Of a DNA stretch of 64,000 nucleotides, positions 34,201 to 36,060 are shown one piece after another. Position 1 is the first letter of the stretch. The number at the start of each line of letters is the position of its first letter. Made by a program: the position numbers and the translations under genes. Below the pieces are notes generated by a model. That model had not been told where the DNA came from, did not search any database, and was given only the letters and a program-made list of their open reading frames with translations. Location of the stretch: positions 6,138,001 to 6,202,000 of the forward strand of contig NZ_JADWYI010000001.1 in assembly GCF_016904885.1 (NCBI RefSeq), read 5' to 3'. The DNA comes from Archangium primigenium. GTDB taxonomy: Bacteria > Myxococcota > Myxococcia > Myxococcales > Myxococcaceae.

Positions 34201-34330
34201 CCTGGAGTCCCGGCGCGAGCGGCACCACGGGGAAGGTGGACGTCACCGTCGCGGACCAGGCCGTGAGGGGCAGCACGAGGGCCAGCAGGACCCCCCACCC
34301 CGCGCCCCGAGCCCTGAGCGTGCGGCTCAT
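4226..34330 (-). CDS. Giant (10,034-residue) secreted Ig / IPT / propeller repeat protein
   Basis: One uninterrupted frame of 10,035 codons including stop, roughly 1 MDa. The ATG at 34330 is preferred over upstream in-frame starts because it gives a signal peptide (GVLLALVLPLTAWSA, cleavage near residue 27) and an ATGA overlap with the upstream gene. Layout by residue: N-terminal beta domains with two Big_2-like repeats, about 258-440; about 21 Ig-like repeats (APTV..P..G....G..., DDVAV..VE, AVD..GN), about 444-2850; seven modules of LVIVP-like propeller, SbsA-type Ig (Big_5), IPT/TIG, IPT/TIG, about 2865-7240; an extra SbsA domain to about 7345; Ig repeats to about 7740; propeller 7825-8105; Ig 8105-8480; propeller 8480-9080; C-terminal Ig repeats 9080-10034, the last six (from about 9460) mostly carrying Cys pairs (LVWKCENAAC type). 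No LPXTG, T9SS tail, autotransporter barrel or TM anchor is visible. Adhesin or surface-fibre function is inferred from architecture; the secretion route is unknown. Confidence 0.93.
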   Translation of the reverse strand: MSRTLRARGAGWGVLLALVLPLTAWSATVTSTFPVVPLAPGLQAVEVGVEVRGPTEQVLMSVRGLSASRGAFAALTDVVVDRDHAGALSFHVLVPLSQPFPEDGVLEVVARPVGEGEGEALTTRFEASAPPPRFGGVPVRVRAEPSRQVLTLELAYEGAVVAARASVVGASAEALRRVHGSLEDVGPVAFVQVHRLTARPSSATPGRVFFSVPLPAEPLPHDGVVIADVSLEDAFGRTVHASAVEFTQSTTFDPVVGVSVQPSPLLLSEGFGQRVPLQVTGAFVLAGEVDLSGPHRGVRYRSLDEGVASVTEDGQVVARANGETDIEVVYAGLTTTAHVLVDSNVEVVQWEVLPVSAVIPRVGDVLRLGLEGVLSDGRRVDLSSRALGTTWTSLDPGVLTVAADGRAVGLRPGTARVEAHHAGYSAQRLVEVRDGPPEIVLTAPGTVRAGSSFELRARAEDDVALAHVEFLVNGVAASRLTAPPFVLKLHAPPVAGAAMVLGAVAVDSRGNRTRAADVTVKVLPGQVPSTTPVVPELPLPGALMLEGLPQTVSVTSGDWTQGLLSPQDFQLVSFYADGVLLGTSRAARVELREFQPPPPAPKEFIAVPVWEVSFVPRVGTAGTVVPLYAEVVDARGATARGPTVLARVARDGPPLVSVRKPSGPRVHATVGRPVRLEGLVEDDAITLGVELSLLADGAQASRTRLVGAGLAGSRAGSSAFSLEWVPPAASVGRLVRLQLVARDAAGNETRASLEASVVADAPPQVALLTPVPGGQVLAGTSPGLTASVVDDSAGPVEVTWRIDGVPVGASNAPPYRVAWTVPVSAAGRTFQVRATARDSAGNEAQAQGEVFVVSDTSRPSVSLVVPRPLTEAPETQDLVVTVAGQDDAPVTRVEVLLDGELLFTDTAPGPNGALPGSFLTHTLLRSAQLRGRQQVRLGARAQDASGNVGTSPEVLVKVLPDTAPTVRFVTPGVPARATLGTVLEMSAEAEDDVAVAAVEFFADGKSACRAVLPPYRCALPLAGAARTLVLRAVASDSGGQSSAVERTVQVNEDTEPPLVAFRAPAEGAFAFAGRELVVEVAATDDVGVREVQLSLEGRSLGTRSGGVAEGLYRLFSWRVPIALEAAGRTLSLQAVATDTSGLTRSRALEVRARRDEPPAVSLTSPAPHSAYKEGEDVRLVVTVAEDDGVVGLVGLSGGKRQGPLPETGPLVDVSKPLALTVRAPSISRGEPPTVGVEARDTARQTGLAQVMLQVARDTEAPTVVLTSPLPPSTGRLQVNQGGALSLRVDTQDDVRVVRVAAVVDGQEVAAVEGREPLGPQSERFEEVRQPHPSLPGEFLVSRRYLGTFAGTVGLGALAPGLHTLAVRAQDAAGNTTTTPSLSVEILEVRDLLPPRVTLALVDVPDELTCVAGARVKLQVEASDDVAIHEVALSFEGVPVPLVKPPRGAPTRWSEEVSFVLPALGAEDRRDVTFLARVTDGAQHVSVVRRTCRLSPDTPPQVRWVGPGAGSVLTEERTEPVQVEVKDDVGVRRGLRVLSTSAVAVPGLADLELEAPAAHTGLGVPRATLVLGGGTGFSVEAREGRLRVTPAAEGQGGEGSTEGRLLLSVEPSPEGEGAQAQVRWRYTVKAGREDSAALQAFRQAYPEGTARRPLAAPTYATALLFPAQDIELEEVDIQLTQVSEEARALAVTRLGLRGWGSPRLQLRAEAAGERVALQRWSPSPVTRPGEARRVEETVWVPAGMAPRDARLTVLAEDTGGRVGVASTVFATRADTEPPRVSIRSPGSGAVVVEDTVFEVRAEAEDNARLEQLELWVDGVSRQAVRVGATGAAVSHAFSLSLPPRASGQPAELSVVARDGAGNATASAITYVNVKPDGAPTVAFQALSSPVEQFTRAELDSGYVLMLQGAAATLDLLLEDDAGLASLRVLFGDQVIKEAAFTGAPRRLTQQVTFTPPVGRDGAPYVLLVSVTDTAGQTKQGRLIIESRRPRAPALALAAPTPGATLAEGSIQLLFDAVAVDDTGIARVELFLNGQPALSLSRGLDIPWTDDGAGHVVITDPALRRAFESLPADVADLQRVKHFRGRVELPPGFVSLRPGQTDEALHLRAVAIDQEGHRTVLEQPLRIEADVTPPLADLLRPTPGRNVVEGTSVLIEVAAHDNVLVDRVELLAGPSASALRVVHVAAGFPPTNAVPDSPFDVYAPVVRYAFTVPTLAQLGSPLPVPYFIAARARDLSGHWTAPADILLQPIDIVPDQPPGVSILSPADGSPAVAGSRLTVVVLAEDDVAVGNVRLEVDGTPLPLTLQAPPFSFQVPVPDRSGELRLRAVAVDSGGHEVGSQVLVLPLRGDQAPTVAVAQPRPEQHLTEGRDFALVVAAQDDVAVSSVEVLVEGGLSGPQRFVASSPPYSFRVPLPPGSAGRTLRVTARARDSAGHESVSPEVSALVVKDTAPPTVSWLRPVAGAQALEGSVLELEVDARDDVAVTSVELKLDDQPLALMPAAPFRLSYHVPASASGRALVFSATARDPSGNTTVATRRLEVVEDEPPTVAVTAPARIVVGSPALLRARASDDVAITEVGFHLGADAATSREVARRYLLPHEVRYTATEEEVGTVLTLRARARDLAGHEAWSLPASIQVVPDQPPVVALTRPLPGESIFEGQRLRLEAEATDEEGPLRQVTFFVDGRKVHVATQPAGIPGAPNRFATHYSPPVGTGNRLLRLTAVAVDAVGQETESAPVVIGTVRDTVPPETQLAQPLAGDVVTEAEPVLLSAAAIDESAVVGVSFRVEGTQVGPPSTVPRPGPSQRPLYDGTWLPPSGFAGQPRTIVAEAVDPSQNPGRSEPVTVELGLRAEPALALVPESSSQRQRGLSGDGEGLVLHGVTVERVGELPPPWPRGRLALGRLDANGLARLGSVKLPGEPVSTTMLGRLALVATRPVFNPDNKQTTPSLLQVVDLSNLAIPRIRGSVELPGSDVHEVVARDRLAFVANGSAGVTVVELGNPDAPQRAFTRPMVGSARGVALADKWLLVAAGSGGLRVLDVRDPTLRELGFVALPGEATRVEVVGSRAYVGCSSAQAPLAVVDLSTPSRPRLLSLLSHAPRRADLLARDVTDVAVSGGVALVATALTDQESKPVKGLLSAAWVKEDGTASTFVRANLPGARDVAFSQGRPVALLGDAALGVFTLPRLTVTGMEPVAGAEQVALDAPVRLTFSRPLDAATVTEQTVVLRSRDAVLGPVVSASVTVDETQVRLTPRAPLAPHTEYFVTVLPSVSAEGGLALGERFVSRLRTRTAAGEPPRVADVRPPAGPVEGGTRVRVWGQHFAPGAKVFFSGQEATQVKVDADGRGLEALSPPGLEGASVVSVLNPDGLEGSLLGGFLYLQVLDVGAVVPATGSVGGGQLVELSGSGFQRGASVHFDGVPATDVRVLSPGRLSARTPPGRFGTVDVRVDNADGRYVVKPDAFLYSNLVVSRVLGRHVPLPDHDGPVRPAEKLPRGVPRAVVLKNGLAWLLSEGRVLENARSPEELLQRSLHAALTVVDATVPENAVVRGGVSFSPPYQPRALAVRDALAYVVADAKELPFVDVVGEGGPSLLVVDGAVLQAPRVVTAVPFEGQARAVALADDLLLVAAGPGGLALFSVAEPSRPVLVRAVQRMRVRGEVRAVDVLDVAVSGRHALVRVATSAGGSSLVLDLAAPGLEVIGEAGDLGPVALQGPRGLALSGGRIHTLSLSPPTWPRTLVGMTSLVGNSPQVVAVGPHVGAVGAEGAVGAEGGSRSGTLEVSLSADPSRPRAVDAVDLLPAARFGGVAVERDVAVVSVSATLMREPGTGRLTVSEGPMPEDPNRPVPPADGLAVVRMPFLMGVGSQPADGDTDVPTSTPLRLEFNREVAGASAETVRLIRQDGSVNGVVESAGVQVLGRTVLLLPGQPLAPATRYRVVAEALTDADTQARMAGPFTLEFSTASGPHALPVSVVGLTPREGPATGGTLVSVTGTGFEAGANVRLGGVLATEVGVSPDGTRLTARTPANVAGAATLEVLNPSGSVARRLGAFLFTQPLSLLAATPARGPASGGTRVLLTGTGFSSEGSVQVRFGGVPALRTRVLGLDRLEVYTPRGLRGPVDIQVLQADGQRATLTKGYVFDQPGGASVALKNRPVDVVVVGDSALVLQRDGLSVVDLSGLYRKGPLRDTPIPPDLADGLVDEDRDGVDDRFVSFLAIPDALSLAYPPSWGHRLFVGTGGWDARAQRWTPGEVLEVNLGDLARPAVVARTGAARAPVFGLETRDERLLAATGEQGLSSLDVSHEAFLVGGMSVTGSAQTVAASGERAALGLGQRDATFAVSQGELRLVSTEAAPVARGAVPLLDAQRTRWKGEVAVVAAGSAGLVLVDAADLMAPRVLATVPVGGFAWDVRLQGDLAYVAAGSAGVAVVDLTDPAHPVVLYHVTGAQGGEAKLVELSWGGRLVSLRDRGVRGWSVDFGRPAELAVVSASVAPGEVVPLSLPSVTVTLSAALLPSSAPGAFSFTAEGVPVPGTLEAGTAELPVSTLVFRPSAPLPAGALLKVALNTSLRSLLGDALVAPHEVRFRAAASAGERPVLSQVVPRVGPSAGGTACELLGAGFVPGTLVHIGGVPAPMLTLASQRMTVRVPPGAPGLADVRVTHPSGVSAWRAGGYFYAAPLWVDSAAPRFLDPRGGSGVRLTGRGFLPSWSSPLGSTRVLLRGLPAREVRVESTTSLTAVAGPGSFGDVDVEVVAAEGSPRASAPSPLGYGLPFSGKSVGASVAPVALASNAEQPLLPFAAAGAAMEGNRFPQPYTGPLTGGGTVPESFRMVAYDVSRAGRPELVGASVVDPPDHRVDELVGRLAELLEKGLPLPEVELMPDSMDVAARGAQLLVANGASGLSVIDVSGTTQEQWPLRGRGGIGSVHGDSYATRLLPTPTGAWVLTHSLAGNVEEDERICVNSPTYAAAGEGGELVLFDTRDPADPVRVGHVGSGAIAQEPYGATVAGGRLLVAMGNHEGLMHCTDQAFPPPPWASLKSGPRTKFVGKSHDYTAEGTDIENMAGPHGSLELYDGAGVGARRLARRPYPYSLTDVVVVRDVAIAAAAEYGLLFFDVRADEPQAPRELLRLPFDHTLSNTPGQPLRLRLVGDLLFVAASSGGVYILDVADPRHPEWISGGNTERALDVMPVGDRLLVAGRTELTELAVPFLMPLSTSPERDALVPPGLAWLEVRFNRPLAPATVNATSVTLTGPEGAVPLTLSVVAEPATLTYALRARLPEAGLAPGATYALRVESTVADQRGGGMIRPLSTSFRTGATGSLQPRVDTVRPTAVSLGGGQQVVLRGAGLGHVGRVRVGGAEASFQAVGDSELRVTAPASSRAGPVDVRVEDAGGPWAVLPHGLLYLSPFAGAHAVLTPDHGSVEGGTAVTVDFGAASPVAPGTRVLVGDRDGVDVDVVSLSSVRFTTPRPEGAGLVPVRLVRPGEAPETVGFFSYDLPTGTTVKLPGFPPRETSEVVLAGELLYAGVPTLGHEGLELFNLRVPESPIRLGGLRTDGPVRGVEARGALALLATDAFGLVAVDVQDPAHPFLVGRAVTAGLATGVRLEGGLAHVSVTQLDAGAGYVQTFDVSQPSLPLVATTPLTEDALALEPTPGRFYALTSNVREGARDALRLSIFSRQGQRLGGIVVDATPRDYAELVRSRLTVRGDRAYVTLGSRLYVFDVSDEAAPRVLHSTELGAPARGLTWSGGSLLVSLAGEGATLVTLPPSELLGVGHAPEDGALASPFASVRVDMSLPVQPDSVTADTFQVMRVGPGGPEPVAGAREVVFATRGSSLVFTPAAPLPPGARIEVEVEGVRAFDTRLLARPVSFAFQVAPEDALQPVVERLEPSSGLVGGFTVTRVRGAGFRPGVTVKVAGQEATVLSVEPEALELVVPPSLSTSGPAAVEVRDPSGLSAVRLGGFLYREPLRLTLLAPDRSPQQGGVAVELRGTGFMPGLEVKFGGTASFQVDVTRMERAVAVAPPHAQGLVDVEGVLGAQSSRKTRAFLYGTGAVARLTTPPVRDVRVDGSVAYVALGGESDIVGLDAEGHLVTHEAGRRSEEGGLMVADIGEPTVAREVKRVDVPVRGGVRRIARAGNTLYLAAGSKGVVAVDVTQPANATKLWERLSRGEAADVVVADSLIFVADAVGVQVFRTGETEQPLLVAERALPGGASALALHGGLLLVSNASPTDARLYVLDARRGDLAMLGPDASLGLSAPARHITAEGTRAFVSLGRAGQVALVELADPARPAPAGTLVLRDELQQGWVSAEQALVAGDVVWVAAGGGKVQRFVAPVGQTPRWLETAAVPGDAKAVARAGRYLLTGTLLLDLLGEAVEMPLSAAQGNGRDASLTGGLVSVAVDHLELRGTLPRAGETVPVGVAPEVALSALPDMATAGAVRLERGDGTEVRVARQVRAEPEGARMWLLPQASLDVDTPYVLRVGPTLADLGGRALGAEVAVRFRTGPSAVPERPELHALVPASGLEEGGDAAVLSGAGFLPGCQVWVGDALAPGVTVSAEGTRVRFTVPPGVAGPAAVRVRNPNGLEAMRLGLYRYLVPPALTKVSPAHAPFQSRERVTLTGRGFSATTQVSFGGRPALHPLLDAHGALSVEVPDEVTGVVDVAVATPTAGGARVATAPGAFTYTLKPLGSAGGAEALAVAGRVLLVARAGRLVAMDLTRPGDLPELANVEGVSKASGLAVAGDEAWLAGGGQVARYALDDCGAGLPVGCSPRLLERIPLVSSAPSRVAVGPGTAYVTVAGGGEVVLLGRVDGATRVVAQVSVGPGVVRGVAMAGAVLAVLVEDTATWKGRLELRDVADGSLALVGQVSGLPGPLSALSAEGTRVAVASTAGVRLFETVEPARPFLLGAWEGQGASAAVTLAGPWALASGAHGLAWLDTTQGVTRRTRSITLGDAPLLAVGAGVAVAAREHELRTFELPYPTLFAQGPAPGGALPWGAAVSVTLADRLPPSVSQGTGLELVGAGGPLAGTLTHQGAAVVFQPTAPLTPGASVLARVAFAPTPYVGGTVRAPWTWSVVPQAEGGTALRVDALTPGHGGVAGGFPVVLHGAGFDASTEVFFGTRAAPVQGPVMADTLEVRAPPSALPGPVRVRVRSGAGGTPVDVPGGFVYVAPLSLARVTPPGRVDLTGGTVAVEGTGFHLGLQARLDGLGTSVSDLTPTRFTLRVPPGPSGWLDLEVSQAGTPPVSLARAVLRADSVAPRVVAWEPLDLLGTSPVPLDTVFTLRFDEPIDPATAASVRLLRGAGVEPGTVSVAADERSVTFTPAAALPSTKDFVLTAAGVADRYGNALGDSEASRRAFSSRDVVPPSVSLRLEDATQPLSPGTLLAAEVDWALRLVAADDGGALRELLLWVDGVEKAVTPQGRAVHRWPASMRAQISTLRARAVDRAGNASEFQVTVQVVDDTPPTVTLTQPATAHVQVEQGTAVPVAMSARDNHTVTVVELRLDGVPFKRASGLSAASTTLAHSLRVDTPGEHVLSALAIDERGQIGTSGSVTLTVTPDTAPPELAWYTPASGERLTGGVPTSLGVNARDTSGVERVSFSVDGVPLKTLVAPPWRVAWTPPAVTEDTPRTVVARARDGRGNESTVSVPVMLVPASAPPPVITLENDYTYGSITEGARLTLSALVQSTTGVSRVRLSLGDAEVTLTRPPWQHTFRAPRLVDNVPTVLHARARVWDASDREGTQDVKSYLVKDDGLSSSGTSPLVHPVGPEWLGGSGLRARTAAGVPVAGVAVRVGGTRLTPEVEGGYTLPLGPDGAPVRLSAAHETPDDGWLFDERQGTLTAFAAGPVARTPDVDEPGVGVHARGPWRVVLRDRGGLTRVELFDAATRLKVAEQTLEGVAAGVALVGERVVVALRAGTGGRLDVLALPTLEAVTSWPVARPPRALEPVGAGLAVGTDEGLELWDAAGRVAGRLALGPLQTLSAEGERLAVLSAGSLYEVDAHTPHAPVVVASVPVPGVVAVAALAGGRRCGVGDTARCFQVEPASLRLVGETPLPGRATSAQGQGPWLLVGTSDGLSVVDTRAAPVTVGHYRAMRGEVRASAGRLFAVARGEVSWLDLKRSAGPLTPHLSPPVAAAPGARVALGASVTGLTDSRDSYEAELRVEGHRVETRDGRPPEFVDLPRTGTRARVELRVVDLAGHASTASAEVRLEEDASGPALVELRARSEVPSGALLPVVAVAAEPSRVAHVEYTLDGGVPGHAWAPALAWESRMPTVALDTPVTLSAVAVDAAGRRGPPLTRTVLVRPDVFSPSLTLARVGSGPLIEGAWVRLRATPTPTSAQVRFRVEGVEFQRASLPPHEALLRLPVGTGSRTLGVEAVAVDAEGRESAPVALSLTVVDDLTPPALTLTLEPSGTLVAAGGGVRASLTVTDAAELESWGLRATVAGVEVASGGTSLAFTVPASTPPGVELEVVASAKDLGGNAAVARARRTVVSGVHAGPGSVTGGSFVGALRLARVGRTVYATTPAGLAVGEVVDEASPRVEPLGFLPTGAAPTALAVRGGLAVLVLSNGLSWVVDVSDPARPRAVGSLSNVTDVVAGDEFYASMYSGSLYRLNLDTPSSPSTVFLSPSYNDNRYYENLTALFGMPEGLAWIPGTGGFFLRSVKSDGREGLLNVWYPPASPRVMRWHDGRLLVGTANSLVVLPRQDDTLNGSTSLPLPASVRAMAVVDGRVWLACEDDRLRVVDVRDPSTPQLIASEALAVTGVEVSGGVLILSTPQGLVTRRLPSEGASGAALTVALGGVTLDDAARGLTAFRRSVLVASGLTGVQAVSLDNPAAPVRTRQAVAGLASRQVERAGLDVLTLDNQTLTVSREVTDGSLSADSTRTARVRALGNTERFAVSPRRLWTVAGGKVSTVTLPEALSPASLLLGSGTVDVAGDESRAVVALGGAGAAIVGLDAVGTLRQAALVADAPVDAVALDGPLAVLGGNSGLALVDVSDVTAPVRRASVPTAGPVRRVRLVGGLALVSEGAAGVELWDVTAPGAPVRLALLPVPRAEDAVVAAGLVVVADGGGGVRTFPLPAAALGLVARLLPGVEEAQPGDMVDVPALASGVGLDDAELLVDGQVVGQVDPTAARMRYRVSSQASIGHALGFQLRVRSVSGAQALSEVRRVRVVRATEPSALSLSLPWYSSSLGTYASGSVFQLNGSISGGRPPYSARIRWGGQEVGVLENLSIYSFTTRLTLPVVTADTTAPLEVVVVDAEGRTLSRSLPLEITAPGPAPSAPTGLPAVLYAAPYLHELELRIASGPRPLILWLELDGVPMGRAMSEFVLTSRLVLPTAKYPVGTRVKLAAVAEDVLGRRARTEREYVVQPDDFKPAVAVTAPLAPFERTSHGIKAYANLPPGHQLRSMRLLANGVELASTTKELSVGASYLFAGVGPVIFEAVVVDHLGREGRDSRTVMVQKDQPPSLRVFVPTYSEPITRGGAFVACVEAKEDVEMKGLRLFVDGALVWKCENAACSSEATRCMDVTAPAAEQVIVRAEATDRFQTATASRTYGLGPDLPPTVSVSAGGPVVRGASFYAQITANDDVKLASVRLRANGVLVWQCEGAECPRQISRYESLPPPDADQVVVSAEATDSLGRTVTDSREYPVLAHRPPDAYVSIRSDFGWLKRGSLFNACVYAEDDLGLASIKLRLDGTLLWECAGASCVIPDWGYCVPATAPHAAEMVLSAEVTNTLGATNNVSQTRELPDRPPEIFGFAIPRPPLARGGLFELCYVAVDYEALESVQVFLNDTLAEEIHPSYEYHQQCLMLTAPDADHVVVRVKATDAEGQVANQSSPEFPLQADGPPSVRAWTPRDPLLRGAPFEACVSAVDDARLTHVRLRLGDTPLWSCEDAACSYTAQRCLEAVAPDADALVLSAEATDSLGHTVTASSTYAVGTDQPPRVEPWVEGKPLVVGAPFKACASAVDDVGVSALRLRVDGALVWECTEACTTWRQCVSATVPAAPHVDVSVEALDTHGHAVVQSKRYVLESSSPSSRDTTRSAPRP

Positions 34331-35958
34331 TGGATCCTCCAGGCGGCCGTGCCCCCACAAGACGCGGAGCCGAAGCAGCCGGCGCGGACCCGGTACTCGC
34401 CACCGCCTTCCGGGGGAACGGTGTAGGTGAGATTGCCTCCACTGCCCGGGCTGCTGCAGGTGTAGCTCGAGGACACCTCGGACCCCGAGGGTCCCTCCAG
34501 GCGGAGCACGGCGCCGCCCCAATCCCTCGCGCCTGGAACACCACAGGTGCCCAGGACCAGGTGTTGCCCGGCGAAGAGACGGAGGGTCCAGTTCACGGTG
34601 TTCCTGGAGGCGCTGTTGGTATCGCTCGCGCTGTAGTCCCGGCTGCCATGGGCCGAGGACTTGCTCCAGGCGACGGTGCCGCCACAGGACTCCTCGCCGT
34701 GGCAGCCCGCGCGCACCTCGTAGTCGCCCGTCTCGGTGGCGAAGAACTCGACCTGGGAGCCACGGCTGTCGCAGGCATCGTCATTGAACGCGAGCTCCGT
34801 GCCGGAGGGGGACATCAGCCGCAGGCTGGTGTCGCCGTGGGCGGAGGCGAGCGGCACGCCACAGGTGCCGAGCAGGACCCGGTCTCCCGCCGTGAAGCGC
34901 ACCGTGTAATTGAAGGTGTCGTGTCGCGCCGAGCCAGTGCCGGTGGCGGTGAAGTCCTGGGCCTCCGGCGAGGGGGTCGCCTCCGGGGGCGGACACAGGC
35001 GGGGGTTGGACTCGGCCTGGCAGTAGGCCTCGAGGGCCGGGCGCACGTAGGTGACGTCCTGGCCCCGGCACCCCACGGGCCCGGTACACACGCGCTCCGT
35101 CCAGCAGTCACGTCCCGGGGCGAGGACATGGTCCAGCTCGCCACGCGCCAGGACCCCCGCGAGCCCGTGGCCCCGCAGCTCGTAGACCCCCGCCCCCGCG
35201 CTGCCCACGGCCATGTCCGCGTCGACGACGAAATAGTCCCGGACCTCCGCGCGCGCCGAGAGCACCGTGCCGCTCGCGTCGAGGGTGAGCGCGGTGCCAC
35301 CACTGGTGCCGATGACCGCCACCGGCTCGCGTGCCGCCATGGGGCGCGCGCCCGCGCGCAGGGGGGCGGAGGCGAAGCGCGGGGTGGCGGGACGATCCAA
35401 CCGGAGGATGGCGTAGTCCAGGTCACGCCCGGCCACCTGTCCCCGGGCGCGCACGACGACGTCCTGGCATTGGAAGACATCCTCGTGCGTGCGGGGCGCG
35501 AGGCCGTAATAATCGGCCCGGTAGAACGTGAAGACGAGGCGGGTCTGGGCACAGGCCTCGGCGGTGGGCACGCAGTGGCCGGCCGTCAGCACCAGCGCGT
35601 CATCGATCAAGGTTCCGGAGCAGAATGCCGGGGCGAGGTCGCGGGTGGTGCTGTAGGGCGGATCGCACAGCCGATGAACGTCCCACACGCTCCGCGCGAG
35701 GAACTGGATGTTCTCGGGATCGCGGGCATCGAGCGCGTTCGCGTGGACCAGCGCCACGCTGGAGCGCATGGCCCGCTCGCGCAGGGTGTTGTCGGCGACC
35801 TGGAACACGTCCTGGCGGCCCGATACGCCGTGAATGATGGCGTCACGCACCTGGGCCGTCTTCCCGGGCGGCGGATCCTCCCTGGAGGAGGGCGTGTCGC
35901 GACATCCGCCCCCGAGCAGGACGAGCGCAACGCCGAGCCATGTGACCCAGGACCGCAT
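34327..35958 (-). CDS. Trypsin-fold lipoprotein with two C-terminal beta domains; catalytic Ser position is Ala
   Basis: 543 residues. The lipoprotein signal is ALVLLGGGC (Cys19). The chymotrypsin-like domain spans about 65-285: the His motif LTAGHC (His128) and the Asp motif DLDYAILRL (Asp181) are intact. At the nucleophile, where related proteins read GGNSGSGV, this one reads VGSAGAGV, putting Ala254 at the Ser position. The neighbouring Ser253 aligns with the Asn/Asp before it. Two tandem copies of a roughly 100-residue PPC-like beta domain follow, about 331-437 and 440-543. Each has a LLGTCGVP or LVLGTCGVP core and a YEVRAGCHG or YRVRAGCFG end with paired Cys. The gene's TGA overlaps the giant gene's ATG (ATGA). 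Its ATG is preceded by a purine-rich GGGGAGGG ribosome site. It is probably a non-catalytic binding homologue, or has an unusual nucleophile. Confidence 0.88.
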   Translation of the reverse strand: MRSWVTWLGVALVLLGGGCRDTPSSREDPPPGKTAQVRDAIIHGVSGRQDVFQVADNTLRERAMRSSVALVHANALDARDPENIQFLARSVWDVHRLCDPPYSTTRDLAPAFCSGTLIDDALVLTAGHCVPTAEACAQTRLVFTFYRADYYGLAPRTHEDVFQCQDVVVRARGQVAGRDLDYAILRLDRPATPRFASAPLRAGARPMAAREPVAVIGTSGGTALTLDASGTVLSARAEVRDYFVVDADMAVGSAGAGVYELRGHGLAGVLARGELDHVLAPGRDCWTERVCTGPVGCRGQDVTYVRPALEAYCQAESNPRLCPPPEATPSPEAQDFTATGTGSARHDTFNYTVRFTAGDRVLLGTCGVPLASAHGDTSLRLMSPSGTELAFNDDACDSRGSQVEFFATETGDYEVRAGCHGEESCGGTVAWSKSSAHGSRDYSASDTNSASRNTVNWTLRLFAGQHLVLGTCGVPGARDWGGAVLRLEGPSGSEVSSSYTCSSPGSGGNLTYTVPPEGGGEYRVRAGCFGSASCGGTAAWRIQ

Positions 35959-36008
35959 CCCGCCCTCCCCTCTGTCGTTGACGGTTCGTGACTGTCCGCC
36001 GCCCCCAG

Positions 36009-36029
36009 GGCTTCACGGAAAGTGAAGCC
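36009..36029. terminator. Intergenic stem-loop between PpiC 2 and the trypsin-fold gene
   Basis: A perfect 8-bp inverted repeat, GGCTTCAC and GTGAAGCC, with a 5-base loop. It lies in the 102-bp gap between the minus-strand genes ending at 36061 and starting at 35958. It has no T-run, so it could be an attenuator or processing site rather than a strong terminator. Confidence 0.5.
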
Positions 36030-36060
36030 AACCTTACGCACAGGAGGTTCTGGGTGGCAA

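Noticed and set aside
4226-34330. Giant gene as a polyketide or non-ribosomal peptide megasynthase, suggested by its size
   Set aside because: No ketosynthase, adenylation, condensation or carrier-protein motifs; the sequence is Ig, IPT and propeller repeats with a signal peptide.
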